Numbered from the stretch's first letter, positions 1 to 7,013 are shown. The stretch: DNA of 9,787 nucleotides from an uncultured Clostridia bacterium (GCA_946535685.1 CAMNDR010000016.1:1-9787), one strand, 5' to 3'. Notes: generated by a model from the letters alone, not told the origin. Numbers and translations are program-made.

Positions 1-1
1 C

Positions 2-436
2 CACAGCGTAGTATGCCAGTGGAGCGACATTACAAAGTGGGGTCAGAACTCCGTTGTTTACTGGACAGACTTGGCAGAGCGTGCAGTTCTTGACAGAACA
101 ATGGCTGACCAGTACGGCAGGGGCAGAGTATTCACCGGCGACGGCGTAACATACAACAACTACACCAAGTCCAATGCCTGCCTGACCTGCGATCTGACGG
201 GCGACTGGCGTGAGGAACTGATCTTCCGCAAGTCGGACGGCGGTCTGCGTGTGTTCACGACGACCTTTGCGACGGAATACCCGGTCTACTCGCTGATGCA
301 CAATCCGCAGTACCGTGTACAGGTCGCTGCCCAGAACAACGGCTATAACCAGCCGCCGCACACCGACTACTTCCTCGGCACGGGCCATGCCCTGCCGGAA
401 GCACCGACCGTGTTTGACTACACGGCTGAGCACTGA
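2..436 (+). CDS. Rhamnogalacturonan lyase, family PL11, C-terminal end (5' partial)
   Basis: The reading frame is open from the window edge (base 2) to a TGA at 434-436, giving 144 C-terminal residues. A TTG at 71 is not a real start, because the family-like sequence continues upstream of it (NSVVYWTDLAERAVLDR). The block with GDWREELIFR, the LRVFTTT / TEYPVYSLMH stretch, NPQYRV and NNGYNQPPHTDYFLG matches the conserved C-terminal part of the YesW/YesX-type PL11 beta-propeller. Family members cleave the rhamnogalacturonan I backbone of pectin by beta-elimination, outside the cell in secreted forms. The catalytic and calcium-binding region and any signal peptide would lie before the window. 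The protein ends soon after the propeller motif, with no C-terminal dockerin, so any dockerin would have to be further upstream. A strong terminator follows. The family call is firm; the exact enzyme type (endo or exo) is not visible. Confidence 0.88.
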   Translation, partial: HSVVCQWSDITKWGQNSVVYWTDLAERAVLDRTMADQYGRGRVFTGDGVTYNNYTKSNACLTCDLTGDWREELIFRKSDGGLRVFTTTFATEYPVYSLMHNPQYRVQVAAQNNGYNQPPHTDYFLGTGHALPEAPTVFDYTAEH

Positions 437-452
437 TTGATTCACAGAATGC

Positions 453-488
453 GCCCCGGAGCGGTTTCAGGCCGCTCCGGGGCTTTTT
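453..488 (+). terminator. Rho-independent terminator of the PL11 gene
   Basis: A perfect 12-bp GC-rich stem pairs 453-464 (GCCCCGGAGCGG) with 472-483, with a 7-base loop and a run of five T at 484-488. It begins 16 bases after the PL11 stop codon and separates that gene from the next promoter. Confidence 0.95.
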
Positions 489-524
489 CTGTCAATCCGA
501 GCCGGAAAGGGAGCGATTTTTCGC

Positions 525-553
525 TTGACGAACCCCTGCGTTTGTGCTATACT
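525..553 (+). promoter_or_regulatory. Sigma-A promoter of the four-gene operon
   Basis: The -35 box TTGACG (525-530) is followed after exactly 17 bases by a -10 box TATACT (548-553), preceded by TGTGC, which gives an extended -10 (TGnTATACT). Transcription should start near 560, leaving a short leader of about 30 bases before the ATG at 592. A second TATAAT at 553-558 is 22 bases from the -35 box and is not the better match. Confidence 0.85.
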
Positions 554-591
554 ATAATATAGAATATTTTGCCCTGAAGGAGGGATTTTCT

Positions 592-1653
592 ATGAATCAA
601 ATGATCGGACATGACACTTCGCACTATGCGCAGTGTGCTACGCTGATGCAGAAATACAAGCGGAACCATCTCTGGCGGCTGATCCTGTCAGCGGTCGTTC
701 TGTATGCCAATTTCTTCATCATGACAGTCGTCTGGTGCCGGAATGACCCCACAGAGTCGTTCCAGTCCGCCATCTATACCTCCGAAGGAAAGGCTGCGGT
801 CAGTCTGGGCGTCGGCATTGCATCGCTGGTAATCCTGGTGATCGGCATCATAGGCGGCATCATCCTTTTCGGAGTGGTAAAATCCCGGAAAATCCGCATC
901 GGCTATGTGGTCGGTGCGATTGCGGTTATGTCGATCGTTTCCATGGTCAATCTCTACCGCAATATGGAACGCAATGCCCAGCTTGCGCCCATCCAGGGCG
1001 GCGGCAGGGTCGATCATCTTGCCTATGGCTATGGCGTTCTGGCGCTGGTGTTCTCACTTGGCACGCTGGCACTCGCATTTTTCGGCACCCAGGAGCGCAC
1101 CAAGCTCTATATCGGCCTGCTTGCGGAGATCATTCTGGCGATGCTGGCGGGGTGCTATCACTGGGTCTTCGGCGGGATCCTGCTGGCGATGTTTCTGCTG
1201 GCAATCCCGGAATACAAGAAAATGCCCTGGATCGTCAAGCAGCCGGGCTATCCCTATTTCAATGAGCGGTTTGAATCGCAGCAGTTCCATTCCGACTACC
1301 AGCCGGATCACAAGCTCGACGGAAAACGCAGCGGCGTGATGCTCGATACAGACGGAAATGCCATGGAAGCGCCGGAGATCGCCGCAAAGCCCTCCGCAGA
1401 GCAGCCGACCGCTGTCTATACCATGCATATGGGCGGTTCGCCGGATGAAATGCCGGGGATCGACGATATTCTTGAGTCAGTCGCAGAGCCTGAGCCGCTC
1501 CCGGAGCCGGAGCTCCCGAAGGCGGAGGACATTCAGCTCCCGGAATGGAACGTGCCGGATCCGACCCTCGACACCGCCGGCATTCTCGCCTCTATCCCGG
1601 AGCCGGGCGCTGTGCCCGATCTTCCCACGGTACCCGATGTACCGAAACTGTAA
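592..1653 (+). CDS. Six-helix membrane protein with long acidic, proline-rich tail (unknown function)
   Basis: I do not recognise this 353-residue protein. The start is the ATG at 592, which has a strong GAAGGAGGG site 8 bases upstream; an in-frame GTG/TTG-type extension to 544 would lie inside the promoter. After a polar N-terminus with a basic stretch (KYKRNHLWR, 21-29) there are about six hydrophobic segments, near residues 29-48, 70-96, 101-121, 142-164, 171-188 and 190-206. The remaining 145 residues are soluble: first an aromatic PGYPYFNERF stretch (218-227), then a low-complexity tail rich in Pro, Glu and Asp, including MPGIDDILE (287-295) and EPEPLPEPELPK (299-310). The positive charge near helix 1 and the even helix number suggest that both ends are in the cytoplasm, which would place the tail there as a possible docking or scaffold region; this is inference. 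It leads an operon with ComM, RodA/FtsW and VanZ-like genes, and the gap to comM is 20 bases. Confidence 0.85.
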   Translation: MNQMIGHDTSHYAQCATLMQKYKRNHLWRLILSAVVLYANFFIMTVVWCRNDPTESFQSAIYTSEGKAAVSLGVGIASLVILVIGIIGGIILFGVVKSRKIRIGYVVGAIAVMSIVSMVNLYRNMERNAQLAPIQGGGRVDHLAYGYGVLALVFSLGTLALAFFGTQERTKLYIGLLAEIILAMLAGCYHWVFGGILLAMFLLAIPEYKKMPWIVKQPGYPYFNERFESQQFHSDYQPDHKLDGKRSGVMLDTDGNAMEAPEIAAKPSAEQPTAVYTMHMGGSPDEMPGIDDILESVAEPEPLPEPELPKAEDIQLPEWNVPDPTLDTAGILASIPEPGAVPDLPTVPDVPKL

Positions 1654-1673
1654 CAGAAAGTTTGTGATGAAGC

Positions 1674-3236
1674 ATGTTTACGATCACCAACAGCATCGGC
1701 CTGTTCGGAATGAATGCTTTTCCCGTCACCATCGAGGCGGAGGTCTCGAAAGGCCACAGCCAGTTTGATATCAGCGGACTGCCCGACATCGGCATCAAGG
1801 AGAGCCGTGACCGGGTGCGCAGCGCTCTTGAAGCCATGCGCATCGGATTCCCGAAAGGACGTGTGCTGCTCAATTTAGCGCCTGCCGATGTCAAAAAGAC
1901 CGGCAGCTCCTATGACCTTGCCATCTGCGTGGCGCTCCTGCAGGCGATGGGCGTTCTGCCGGATTCGCTGCAGGATGCCGTGTTCATCGGCGAACTCGGC
2001 CTGCATGGGATGCTCCACGGGATCCGCGGTGTCCTGTCCATGACGATGCTCGCCCGCAGCAGCGGCCGCAAGCGTATTTTTGTGCCGGCCGACAATGTCC
2101 GGGAGGCCTCGGTCATTGACGGGATCGAGGTCTACGGTGTCGAGAGCGTGAATGCGCTCGCAGGGCATCTCCTCGGACAGCAGCCGCTTTCTCCCGCAAA
2201 GCCCTATGAGCCTTCTGAGATCCGCCGCCCGGAGCAGATCCTCGATATGGCGGATGTCCGTGGCCAGGTCAAGGCAAGAGCCGGCATGGAGCTCGCTGCG
2301 GCAGGCGGGCATAACATCCTGCTCATCGGCGCACCCGGCTCCGGCAAGAGCATGCTGGCAAACCGGCTTTCCACGATCCTGCCGGAAATGTCCCGCGCGG
2401 AGATCCTGGAGACGACCAATGTCTATTCCGTGGCAGGGCTTCTCAATAAAAATGATCCGCTCATCACCGAGCGCCCCTTCCGGGCACCGCATCACACGGT
2501 CTCGCCGGCAGGTCTGATCGGCGGCGGCTCCATCCCGACACCGGGCGAGATCTCGCTGGCGCACAACGGCGTGCTGTTCCTCGATGAGCTGGCGGAATTC
2601 GGCAGAAGCACGCTCGAAATTCTCCGGCAGCCCCTTGAGACCCGTGAGGTCACCATTTCCCGTGCCGCCGGAACGGCTGTCTATCCCTGCAGCATCATGC
2701 TCGTGGGTGCAACAAATCCCTGTCCCTGCGGCTATTACGGCGCACCGAACAAAAAATGCACCTGCTCCTCCAAGCAGGTCGCTGCCTATATGAACCGCCT
2801 GTCCGGGCCGCTGCTCGACCGGTTCGATATGTGTATCGACGTGGATCCGGTGCCGTTCGATGACCTTGCTTCCAAGGAGAAGGTGGAGAGCTCCGCCGAG
2901 ATCCGGGAGCGTGTGGAGGCTGCCCGCATGCGCCAGAATGAACGCTTCCGCGGCACGGAGATCTATTGCAATGCCATGATCCCCGATCACATGCTGCGGG
3001 AATACTGCGAGATGGACGAGCCCGCCGAGGTGCTCCTGCGGCAGGTCCACGACCGCTACGGCCTGAGTGCGCGAGCCTTCTCACGGGTACAGCGTCTGGC
3101 ACTGACGGCGGCGGATCTGGCAGGAAACAGCCATATCACCCGGAAGGACATCGCTGTTGCGACACAGTTCCGGGGTATCTCCAGCAAATACCTGGGCAGG
3201 GCAGGTGCCGTCCCGCTTCCCCAGAACAAAGCCTGA
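1674..3236 (+). CDS. comM: ComM/YifB family Mg-chelatase-like AAA+ ATPase
   Basis: This is a full-length 520-residue member of the YifB/ComM family (usually about 500-510 residues). The N-terminal Lon-protease-like fold domain shows the family signature: FDISGLPD (31-38), IKESRDRVRSAL (41-52) and NLAPADVKK (67-75). The AAA+ core has Walker A GAPGSGKS (219-226), Walker B VLFLDE (300-305), sensor-1 GATN (345-348), a cysteine cluster C350/C352/C362/C364 that may bind zinc, LLDRFD (380-385) and a sensor-2-like SARAFSR (465-471). ComM in Vibrio and Acinetobacter is a hexameric branch-migration helicase that helps integrate DNA during natural transformation; the role in clostridia is less clear. 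The ATG at 1674 is the only sensible start, since an in-frame TGA lies at 1668-1670 and the family N-terminus begins here; its ribosome site is weak (GATGAAG). The gene lies 20 bases after the membrane protein and 11 bases before the rodA-like gene. Confidence 0.96.
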   Translation: MFTITNSIGLFGMNAFPVTIEAEVSKGHSQFDISGLPDIGIKESRDRVRSALEAMRIGFPKGRVLLNLAPADVKKTGSSYDLAICVALLQAMGVLPDSLQDAVFIGELGLHGMLHGIRGVLSMTMLARSSGRKRIFVPADNVREASVIDGIEVYGVESVNALAGHLLGQQPLSPAKPYEPSEIRRPEQILDMADVRGQVKARAGMELAAAGGHNILLIGAPGSGKSMLANRLSTILPEMSRAEILETTNVYSVAGLLNKNDPLITERPFRAPHHTVSPAGLIGGGSIPTPGEISLAHNGVLFLDELAEFGRSTLEILRQPLETREVTISRAAGTAVYPCSIMLVGATNPCPCGYYGAPNKKCTCSSKQVAAYMNRLSGPLLDRFDMCIDVDPVPFDDLASKEKVESSAEIRERVEAARMRQNERFRGTEIYCNAMIPDHMLREYCEMDEPAEVLLRQVHDRYGLSARAFSRVQRLALTAADLAGNSHITRKDIAVATQFRGISSKYLGRAGAVPLPQNKA

Positions 3237-3247
3237 AAGGAAGGACA

Positions 3248-4396
3248 ATGAAAGAATTCTTAGAAAAAGTCCGGAAATACGTCCAGGCCTCTGATACCAG
3301 CCTGATCCTTGCCGTGCTTGCCTGCTCTGCGATCAGTTGTCTCATGCTGTTCAGCATCGCCTCGAATGAGCTTGAGAGCCGCTGCGATATGAGCACCTTC
3401 CGCACACAGGTCGTCGCAAGCGGTCTGGGTCTGGTCATGGTCGTGGTGCTCAGCGTGATAGATTACAATAAGTACATCCGCCTGTGGTTCATCTATGCAC
3501 CGATCGCCCTCATCATGACGCTGCTGACGTTTACGCCGCTCGGCTACAGCAGAGGCGGTGCGGATGACCGTGCATGGCTCGAACTCGGGCCGCTCTATCT
3601 GCAGCCCTCGGAGCTGCTCAAGCTCGCCTTCATCCTGACCTTCGCCTTCCATCTTGCCAGGGACGAGGAGCAGATGAACAAGCTCACGCATATGCTGCTG
3701 CTCTGCCTGCACGGACTGGTGCCCATCGGCATCGTGGCGCTGCAGGGTGACTATGGTACGGCGATCGTGTTTGCAGTCATCTTCATGGCGGAGCTGCTCA
3801 GCTCGAAGATCGCCCTGCGGTATATCATCGCTGCGGCCGTGATAATCCCGACCGCCTGCGTGGTGGCGTGGAATTTCCTGCTGCAGGACACCCACAAGAA
3901 CCGTATCCTCGTGCTCATCCACCCCGGCACAGATCCGGAAAACCTCGAATATCAGCAGGACAGAGCCCTTTCCGCCCTTGCCAACGGCGGCACCTTCGGC
4001 GCAGGACTTCTCGACGGCGACTATGTCCGTGTGCCGGAGATGCACAACGACTTCATCTATTCCTATGTCGGACAGGTCTGGGGGATCATCGGCTCTCTGC
4101 TGGTGCTGGGACTGCTTGTGTTCATCTGCATGAAGGTGCTCATCGACTGCGTGAACTCCAAGAATCTGCAGGGAAAATTCATCTGCATCGGCACGTTCGG
4201 CATGCTGTTCGCCCACTGCTTCATGAACATCGGCATGGTGCTCAAGACGATGCCCGTTATCGGCATCCCGCTTCCGTTCATGAGTGCCGGCGGTACGGCG
4301 GTGCTCTGTATGTACATCGCCATCGGCCTTGTCAACAGCACCCGCTGCCACAATGTCCGCAAATACCGCATTTTCTACAATGCCGAACCGGATTGA
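3248..4396 (+). CDS. RodA/FtsW/SpoVE (SEDS) family peptidoglycan glycosyltransferase
   Basis: This 382-residue multi-pass membrane protein has SEDS family motifs. SEDS proteins polymerise lipid II into glycan strands with a partner class B PBP (RodA for elongation, FtsW for division, SpoVE for the spore cortex). Visible motifs: RAWLELGPLYLQPSELLKLA (108-127), GDYGTA (167-172), YQQDRAL (235-241), VPEMHNDFIYSYVGQVWGIIG (262-282, interrupted here only for naming) and GMVLKTMPVIGIPLPFMSAGG (329-349). Asp268 in the PExHxDFI motif corresponds to the essential aspartate of RodA. The start is the ATG at 3248, with AAAGGAAGG just upstream; the frame is open back to 2966 inside comM, but that part is not SEDS-like. 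The long basic-free hydrophobic stretches fit about ten helices. The subtype is most like RodA by length and motif style, but no mrdB/pbp partner is adjacent, so no symbol is given. Confidence 0.93.
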   Translation: MKEFLEKVRKYVQASDTSLILAVLACSAISCLMLFSIASNELESRCDMSTFRTQVVASGLGLVMVVVLSVIDYNKYIRLWFIYAPIALIMTLLTFTPLGYSRGGADDRAWLELGPLYLQPSELLKLAFILTFAFHLARDEEQMNKLTHMLLLCLHGLVPIGIVALQGDYGTAIVFAVIFMAELLSSKIALRYIIAAAVIIPTACVVAWNFLLQDTHKNRILVLIHPGTDPENLEYQQDRALSALANGGTFGAGLLDGDYVRVPEMHNDFIYSYVGQVWGIIGSLLVLGLLVFICMKVLIDCVNSKNLQGKFICIGTFGMLFAHCFMNIGMVLKTMPVIGIPLPFMSAGGTAVLCMYIAIGLVNSTRCHNVRKYRIFYNAEPD

Positions 4397-4415
4397 TCCC
4401 ATGGAAAGGAGTTCT

Positions 4416-4910
4416 ATGCTCAAAAAATACTGGCACCTGATCTTTCCCGTCCTCATGCTGGCGCTGATGATCTTTATTTTCTGCATGTCCAGCCAGCCGG
4501 CGGATGACAGCTCCCTCACCAGCAGCCGCTTTGCGGGCTTTGCCGCAAGGCATCTGCTGACCAATTTCCGGGAATTCGATGCTGCATCGCAGGCCAAAAT
4601 CATCGAGGGCATCACCTTCATCGTCCGGAAGGGGGCGCATTTTTCCGAATATGCGCTGCTCTCGTTCCTTGGCTATCTCTGGCTGCACCGCATCAAAGCG
4701 GGCGGCCTGATCGCCTTTGGGTGTGCGGCCGCCTATGCGGTCACCGATGAGATCCACCAGAGCTTCATTCCCGGACGCTCCTGCGAGCTGCGGGACGTGC
4801 TGGTCGATTCCTCCGGCGCACTCTGCGGCCTGATCGCCGCATTCATGCTCCTGTCTGTCCTCTACTGCCTTGTCCACAAGGAGATCCAGCAGTGGGGGAA
4901 ATGGAGGTAA
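4416..4910 (+). CDS. VanZ-like family membrane protein
   Basis: This 164-residue protein carries the VanZ-like family signature: SSQPA after the first helix (25-29), RKGAHFSEYALL (71-82) and DEIHQSFIPGRSCELRDVLV (111-130), followed by DSSGALCG. Hydrophobic segments lie near 6-24, 74-91, 96-109 and 134-153. VanZ gives low-level teicoplanin resistance in the enterococcal VanA cluster by an unknown mechanism. Stand-alone homologues are common in Gram-positives and should not be read as resistance genes. The start at 4416 is chosen because AAAGGAG (4405-4411) sits just upstream of it; an in-frame ATG at 4401 has no ribosome site. It is the last gene of the operon, 19 bases after the RodA/FtsW-family gene, which fits a cell-envelope role. 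Confidence 0.93.
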   Translation: MLKKYWHLIFPVLMLALMIFIFCMSSQPADDSSLTSSRFAGFAARHLLTNFREFDAASQAKIIEGITFIVRKGAHFSEYALLSFLGYLWLHRIKAGGLIAFGCAAAYAVTDEIHQSFIPGRSCELRDVLVDSSGALCGLIAAFMLLSVLYCLVHKEIQQWGKWR

Positions 4911-4945
4911 TACCAAAAATTGACATAAAAATGACAATTTCGCTT

Positions 4946-4990
4946 CTGTTTTGCTGCATTTGACACAAAACAGGAGCCTGTTTTTTGTCT
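4946..4990 (+). terminator. Weak hairpin with T-tract after the vanZ-like gene, with a competing upstream arm
   Basis: AAAACAG (4967-4973) pairs with CTGTTTT (4978-4984) over a GAGC loop and runs into a T-rich stretch (T at 4981-4986), as in a weak intrinsic terminator. The same CAAAACAG (4966-4973) can instead pair with CTGTTTTG (4946-4953) upstream. The stem is AT-rich, so strength is uncertain, but it is the only terminator candidate at the end of the operon. Confidence 0.55.
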
Positions 4991-5016
4991 ATTATGTCTT
5001 TTTTGGTGTTACCGAT

Positions 5017-5045
5017 TTGACATTTTTAAAGTTTTGTGCTATAAT
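5017..5045 (+). promoter_or_regulatory. Near-perfect sigma-A promoter of the dockerin gene block
   Basis: Consensus TTGACA (5017-5022), a 17-base spacer and consensus TATAAT (5040-5045) are preceded by TGTGC, which provides an extended -10 and the -16 TRTG element typical of Gram-positives. Transcription is expected near 5052, about 220 bases before the next start codon. Such a strong promoter in front of a long leader suggests control after initiation. Confidence 0.93.
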
Positions 5046-5051
5046 AGTCAA

Positions 5052-5265
5052 AGTACCAGAGGGAAATGTCTGGAAATGGCGCCATTCCCTCTCCGACCGG
5101 CAGCGTCAGACCGTGACCTGCCCGAACTTCGGCCGATGATACTGCTGCAGACCTTCCCCTTGCACCTCTGCCGGGAAGCAACGGGATCTGGAGCACGGCC
5201 GTACCGAACCCGCCAAGCGGGTGCTCCGGAAGATCTGACCGGATCTGCGGAGTCGAATTAGGAGG
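5052..5265 (+). promoter_or_regulatory. Long structured 5' leader (candidate cis-regulatory RNA, class unknown)
   Basis: The stretch between the promoter and the start codon at 5273 holds no credible gene but many inverted repeats. Seen by eye: AGAGGGAA (5058-5065) with TTCCCTCT (5085-5092); GGCA..GTCA (5099-5108) with TGAC.TGCC (5114-5122); CTTCCC (5153-5158) with GGGAAG (5173-5178), enclosing GCA/TGC; GATCTGGAGCAC (5185-5196) with GTGCTCC plus AGATC (5221-5235, 3-base bulge); and CCCGC/GCGGG (5209-5221). The segment 5224-5235 can alternatively pair with GATCTGCGGAG (5242-5252), close to the ribosome site at 5260-5265. I could not match it to a riboswitch or ncRNA class I know. The exact 5' end and any ligand are inference. 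Confidence 0.5.
5260..5265 (+). promoter_or_regulatory. Ribosome binding site AGGAGG for the LRR/dockerin gene
   Basis: A perfect AGGAGG lies 7 bases before the ATG at 5273 and so fixes that start. It follows directly on the 5242-5252 arm of the leader hairpins, so folding there could affect its access. Confidence 0.85.
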
Positions 5266-5272
5266 ATGATTT

Positions 5273-6997
5273 ATGAGTAAACGACTGACAGTGATTCTGG
5301 CGGCAGCCTGCACCGCAGTGCTGTGCCAAGGAATTGTCACGCCGCAGACGAACACGACTGCCATCACCGCAAAAGCTGCAGAGGAAGGATCCTGCGGCAG
5401 CAGCCTGACCTGGAGCTATGACGGGGGCAGCACACTGACCATCAGCGGAACAGGCGATATGACAGATTTCGCCAGTGCATCGGATACACCGTGGTACGAT
5501 ATCCGCAGCAGCATTGAGCACGTTGTCCTGGAAGACGGCGTGACCTCTGTCGGCAGCAATGCCTTCCGGTTCTGCGCATACTTAACGGATGCAGTGCTTC
5601 CGGAGGGTCTGACCACGATCGGCGATTCTGCTTTTTATAGCTGCGGTCTGACCGATGTGAGCTTCCCGAGCACCCTTGAGGAGATCGGTGCCGGCGCATT
5701 TGCGGACACCAAGCTCACCGAGATCAGTCTTCCGCAGAATCTGACCATCATCGACGACAATGCCTTCTATGCCTGCAGCGAACTGCAGGAGGTCGTGATC
5801 CCTGTTTCGACAGAGGAGATCGGCACAGGCGCATTCTTCCAGTGTGAAGCACTGGAAAAGGTCACTGTTCTGAACATCGACTGCTGGATCGGCAGAGGCG
5901 ATGAGAACGGCACGACCATCAGCGCCGGGACGCTCATCGGGTATCCTGGCTCCACCGCAGAGAAATATGCCGCCATGTTCGGCATCTGCTTCCAGAGCAT
6001 GTACGAGACAGTGCTGGAGCCCGGCGACATCAACGGCGACACACTCGTCAATGCCAGCGATGCGGCACAGGTTCTCATCGCAGCAGCCATCATCGGTTCC
6101 GGTGAGGATTCCGGCCTGACAGTTTCGCAGCAGACTGCAGCCGACTTCAACGGTGACGGCATGATCAATGCCTCCGATGCGACCAGCATCCTGTGCTTCT
6201 CGGCAAATGCAGGCGTCGGCAGCGTACCGGCTGCAAATGTCGGCAAGGCTTCTGCTGCCTCCAATACCATTGAAAATCTGAACGTATCCACGATCTCGGT
6301 CTCCTGCCTGAAGGTGACCTGGGATGCAGCGGAGGGCAAGACCTACAATGTCCGCTGTGAATCCACGGAACCCAATTACGCCTACTCTGACCTCATCTAT
6401 TATGAGAAGAAGTCCGAAGGTCTGTGCTACATCACCGGCCTGCGTGAAAATTCCGGGTACGAGATCACGGTCGAGGCTGCAGATGACAGCAGTATCTCCG
6501 GCAGGATGGCCGGACATACAGAGGACGTTGAAGTCATCGGCGAATATCCGTATGAAGACGGCTGGACGAACTGCTTCGCCTATGAGCCGGCAAGCGGCCT
6601 GAAGCTGAATCCTGCCTATGGTGCGATCCAGGGCTGCTCGGTGGATGTCATCACCGGCACCGGCGTGATGCGTGATCCCTACGGCGATTACTGCTGTGCA
6701 ATGGGTCTGTTCTATGGCCGCTGCGGCGACCGGTTCCTCGTGGAGCTGGATAACGGCACCCAGTTCACCACCAAGATCTGTGACAGCAAGGGCAACGGCT
6801 CTGACGGCCAGGGCAAATACCACAGATTCGGCGGCACCGGCAAGTGCATCATCGAGTTCATCTACAAGGATGGATGCCTGCCGTCCTACCCGGCCAATAT
6901 GGGCAGCTACGGCGGCAAGAACTGGAGCGGACTTGACCTGAGCGCCAACATCAGATCCATCAAGAAGATCAGCTTCGGCGAGCCTGTTGAATATTGA
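5273..6997 (+). CDS. Secreted BspA-like LRR protein with internal type I dockerin, Fn3-like and unnamed C-terminal domain
   Basis: 574 residues. A signal peptide (basic MSKR, hydrophobic 6-19) probably ends at AKA (33-35). Residues 40-80 are the cap usual before LRR_5 repeats (LTWSYDGGSTLTISGTGDM, then TPWY), followed by repeats to about 202, each with a 'VxLPxGLTxIGxxAFxxC' pattern. A dockerin spans 251-314 with two intact calcium loops: D252-N254-D256-D263 and D291-N293-D295-D302. Residues 334-402 look like a fibronectin type III domain. The last 150 residues (425-574) form a separate Cys-rich domain, including GDRFLVELDNG, KICDSKG and GKCIIEF; it recalls small beta-barrel domains in other clostridial surface proteins, but I cannot name it. 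LRR_5 proteins bind host or substrate ligands in some bacteria; the dockerin suggests attachment to a cohesin scaffold. It is probably transcribed from the promoter at 5017-5045. The function of the whole protein is unknown. Confidence 0.93.
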   Translation: MSKRLTVILAAACTAVLCQGIVTPQTNTTAITAKAAEEGSCGSSLTWSYDGGSTLTISGTGDMTDFASASDTPWYDIRSSIEHVVLEDGVTSVGSNAFRFCAYLTDAVLPEGLTTIGDSAFYSCGLTDVSFPSTLEEIGAGAFADTKLTEISLPQNLTIIDDNAFYACSELQEVVIPVSTEEIGTGAFFQCEALEKVTVLNIDCWIGRGDENGTTISAGTLIGYPGSTAEKYAAMFGICFQSMYETVLEPGDINGDTLVNASDAAQVLIAAAIIGSGEDSGLTVSQQTAADFNGDGMINASDATSILCFSANAGVGSVPAANVGKASAASNTIENLNVSTISVSCLKVTWDAAEGKTYNVRCESTEPNYAYSDLIYYEKKSEGLCYITGLRENSGYEITVEAADDSSISGRMAGHTEDVEVIGEYPYEDGWTNCFAYEPASGLKLNPAYGAIQGCSVDVITGTGVMRDPYGDYCCAMGLFYGRCGDRFLVELDNGTQFTTKICDSKGNGSDGQGKYHRFGGTGKCIIEFIYKDGCLPSYPANMGSYGGKNWSGLDLSANIRSIKKISFGEPVEY

Positions 6998-7013
6998 TCT
7001 ATGATAGCAACTG

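Noticed and set aside
553..558. TATAAT as alternative -10 box
   Set aside because: It is 22 bases from TTGACG, whereas TATACT at 548-553 is at the ideal 17 and has the extended TGn.
2966..3247. N-terminal extension of the RodA/FtsW-family gene into comM
   Set aside because: The extension overlaps comM in another frame, is not SEDS-like, and the ATG at 3248 has a good ribosome site.
4416..4910. VanZ-like gene as a glycopeptide resistance marker
   Set aside because: No vanHAX or vanRS genes are nearby, and stand-alone VanZ-like proteins are common in non-resistant Gram-positives.
4951..5139. Small 62-codon frame across the intergenic region
   Set aside because: It runs through the promoter, starts at a weak codon without a ribosome site and shows no family resemblance.
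5076..5261. Possible 61-codon leader peptide within the structured leader
   Set aside because: The ATG at 5076 has no well-spaced ribosome site, the peptide has no recognisable features, and its bases are explained better by the hairpins.
5052..5272. Known RNAs such as 6S, SRP, RNase P, T-box or common riboswitches in the leader
   Set aside because: I compared remembered core motifs of these classes by eye and found no match; a covariance-model search would be decisive.
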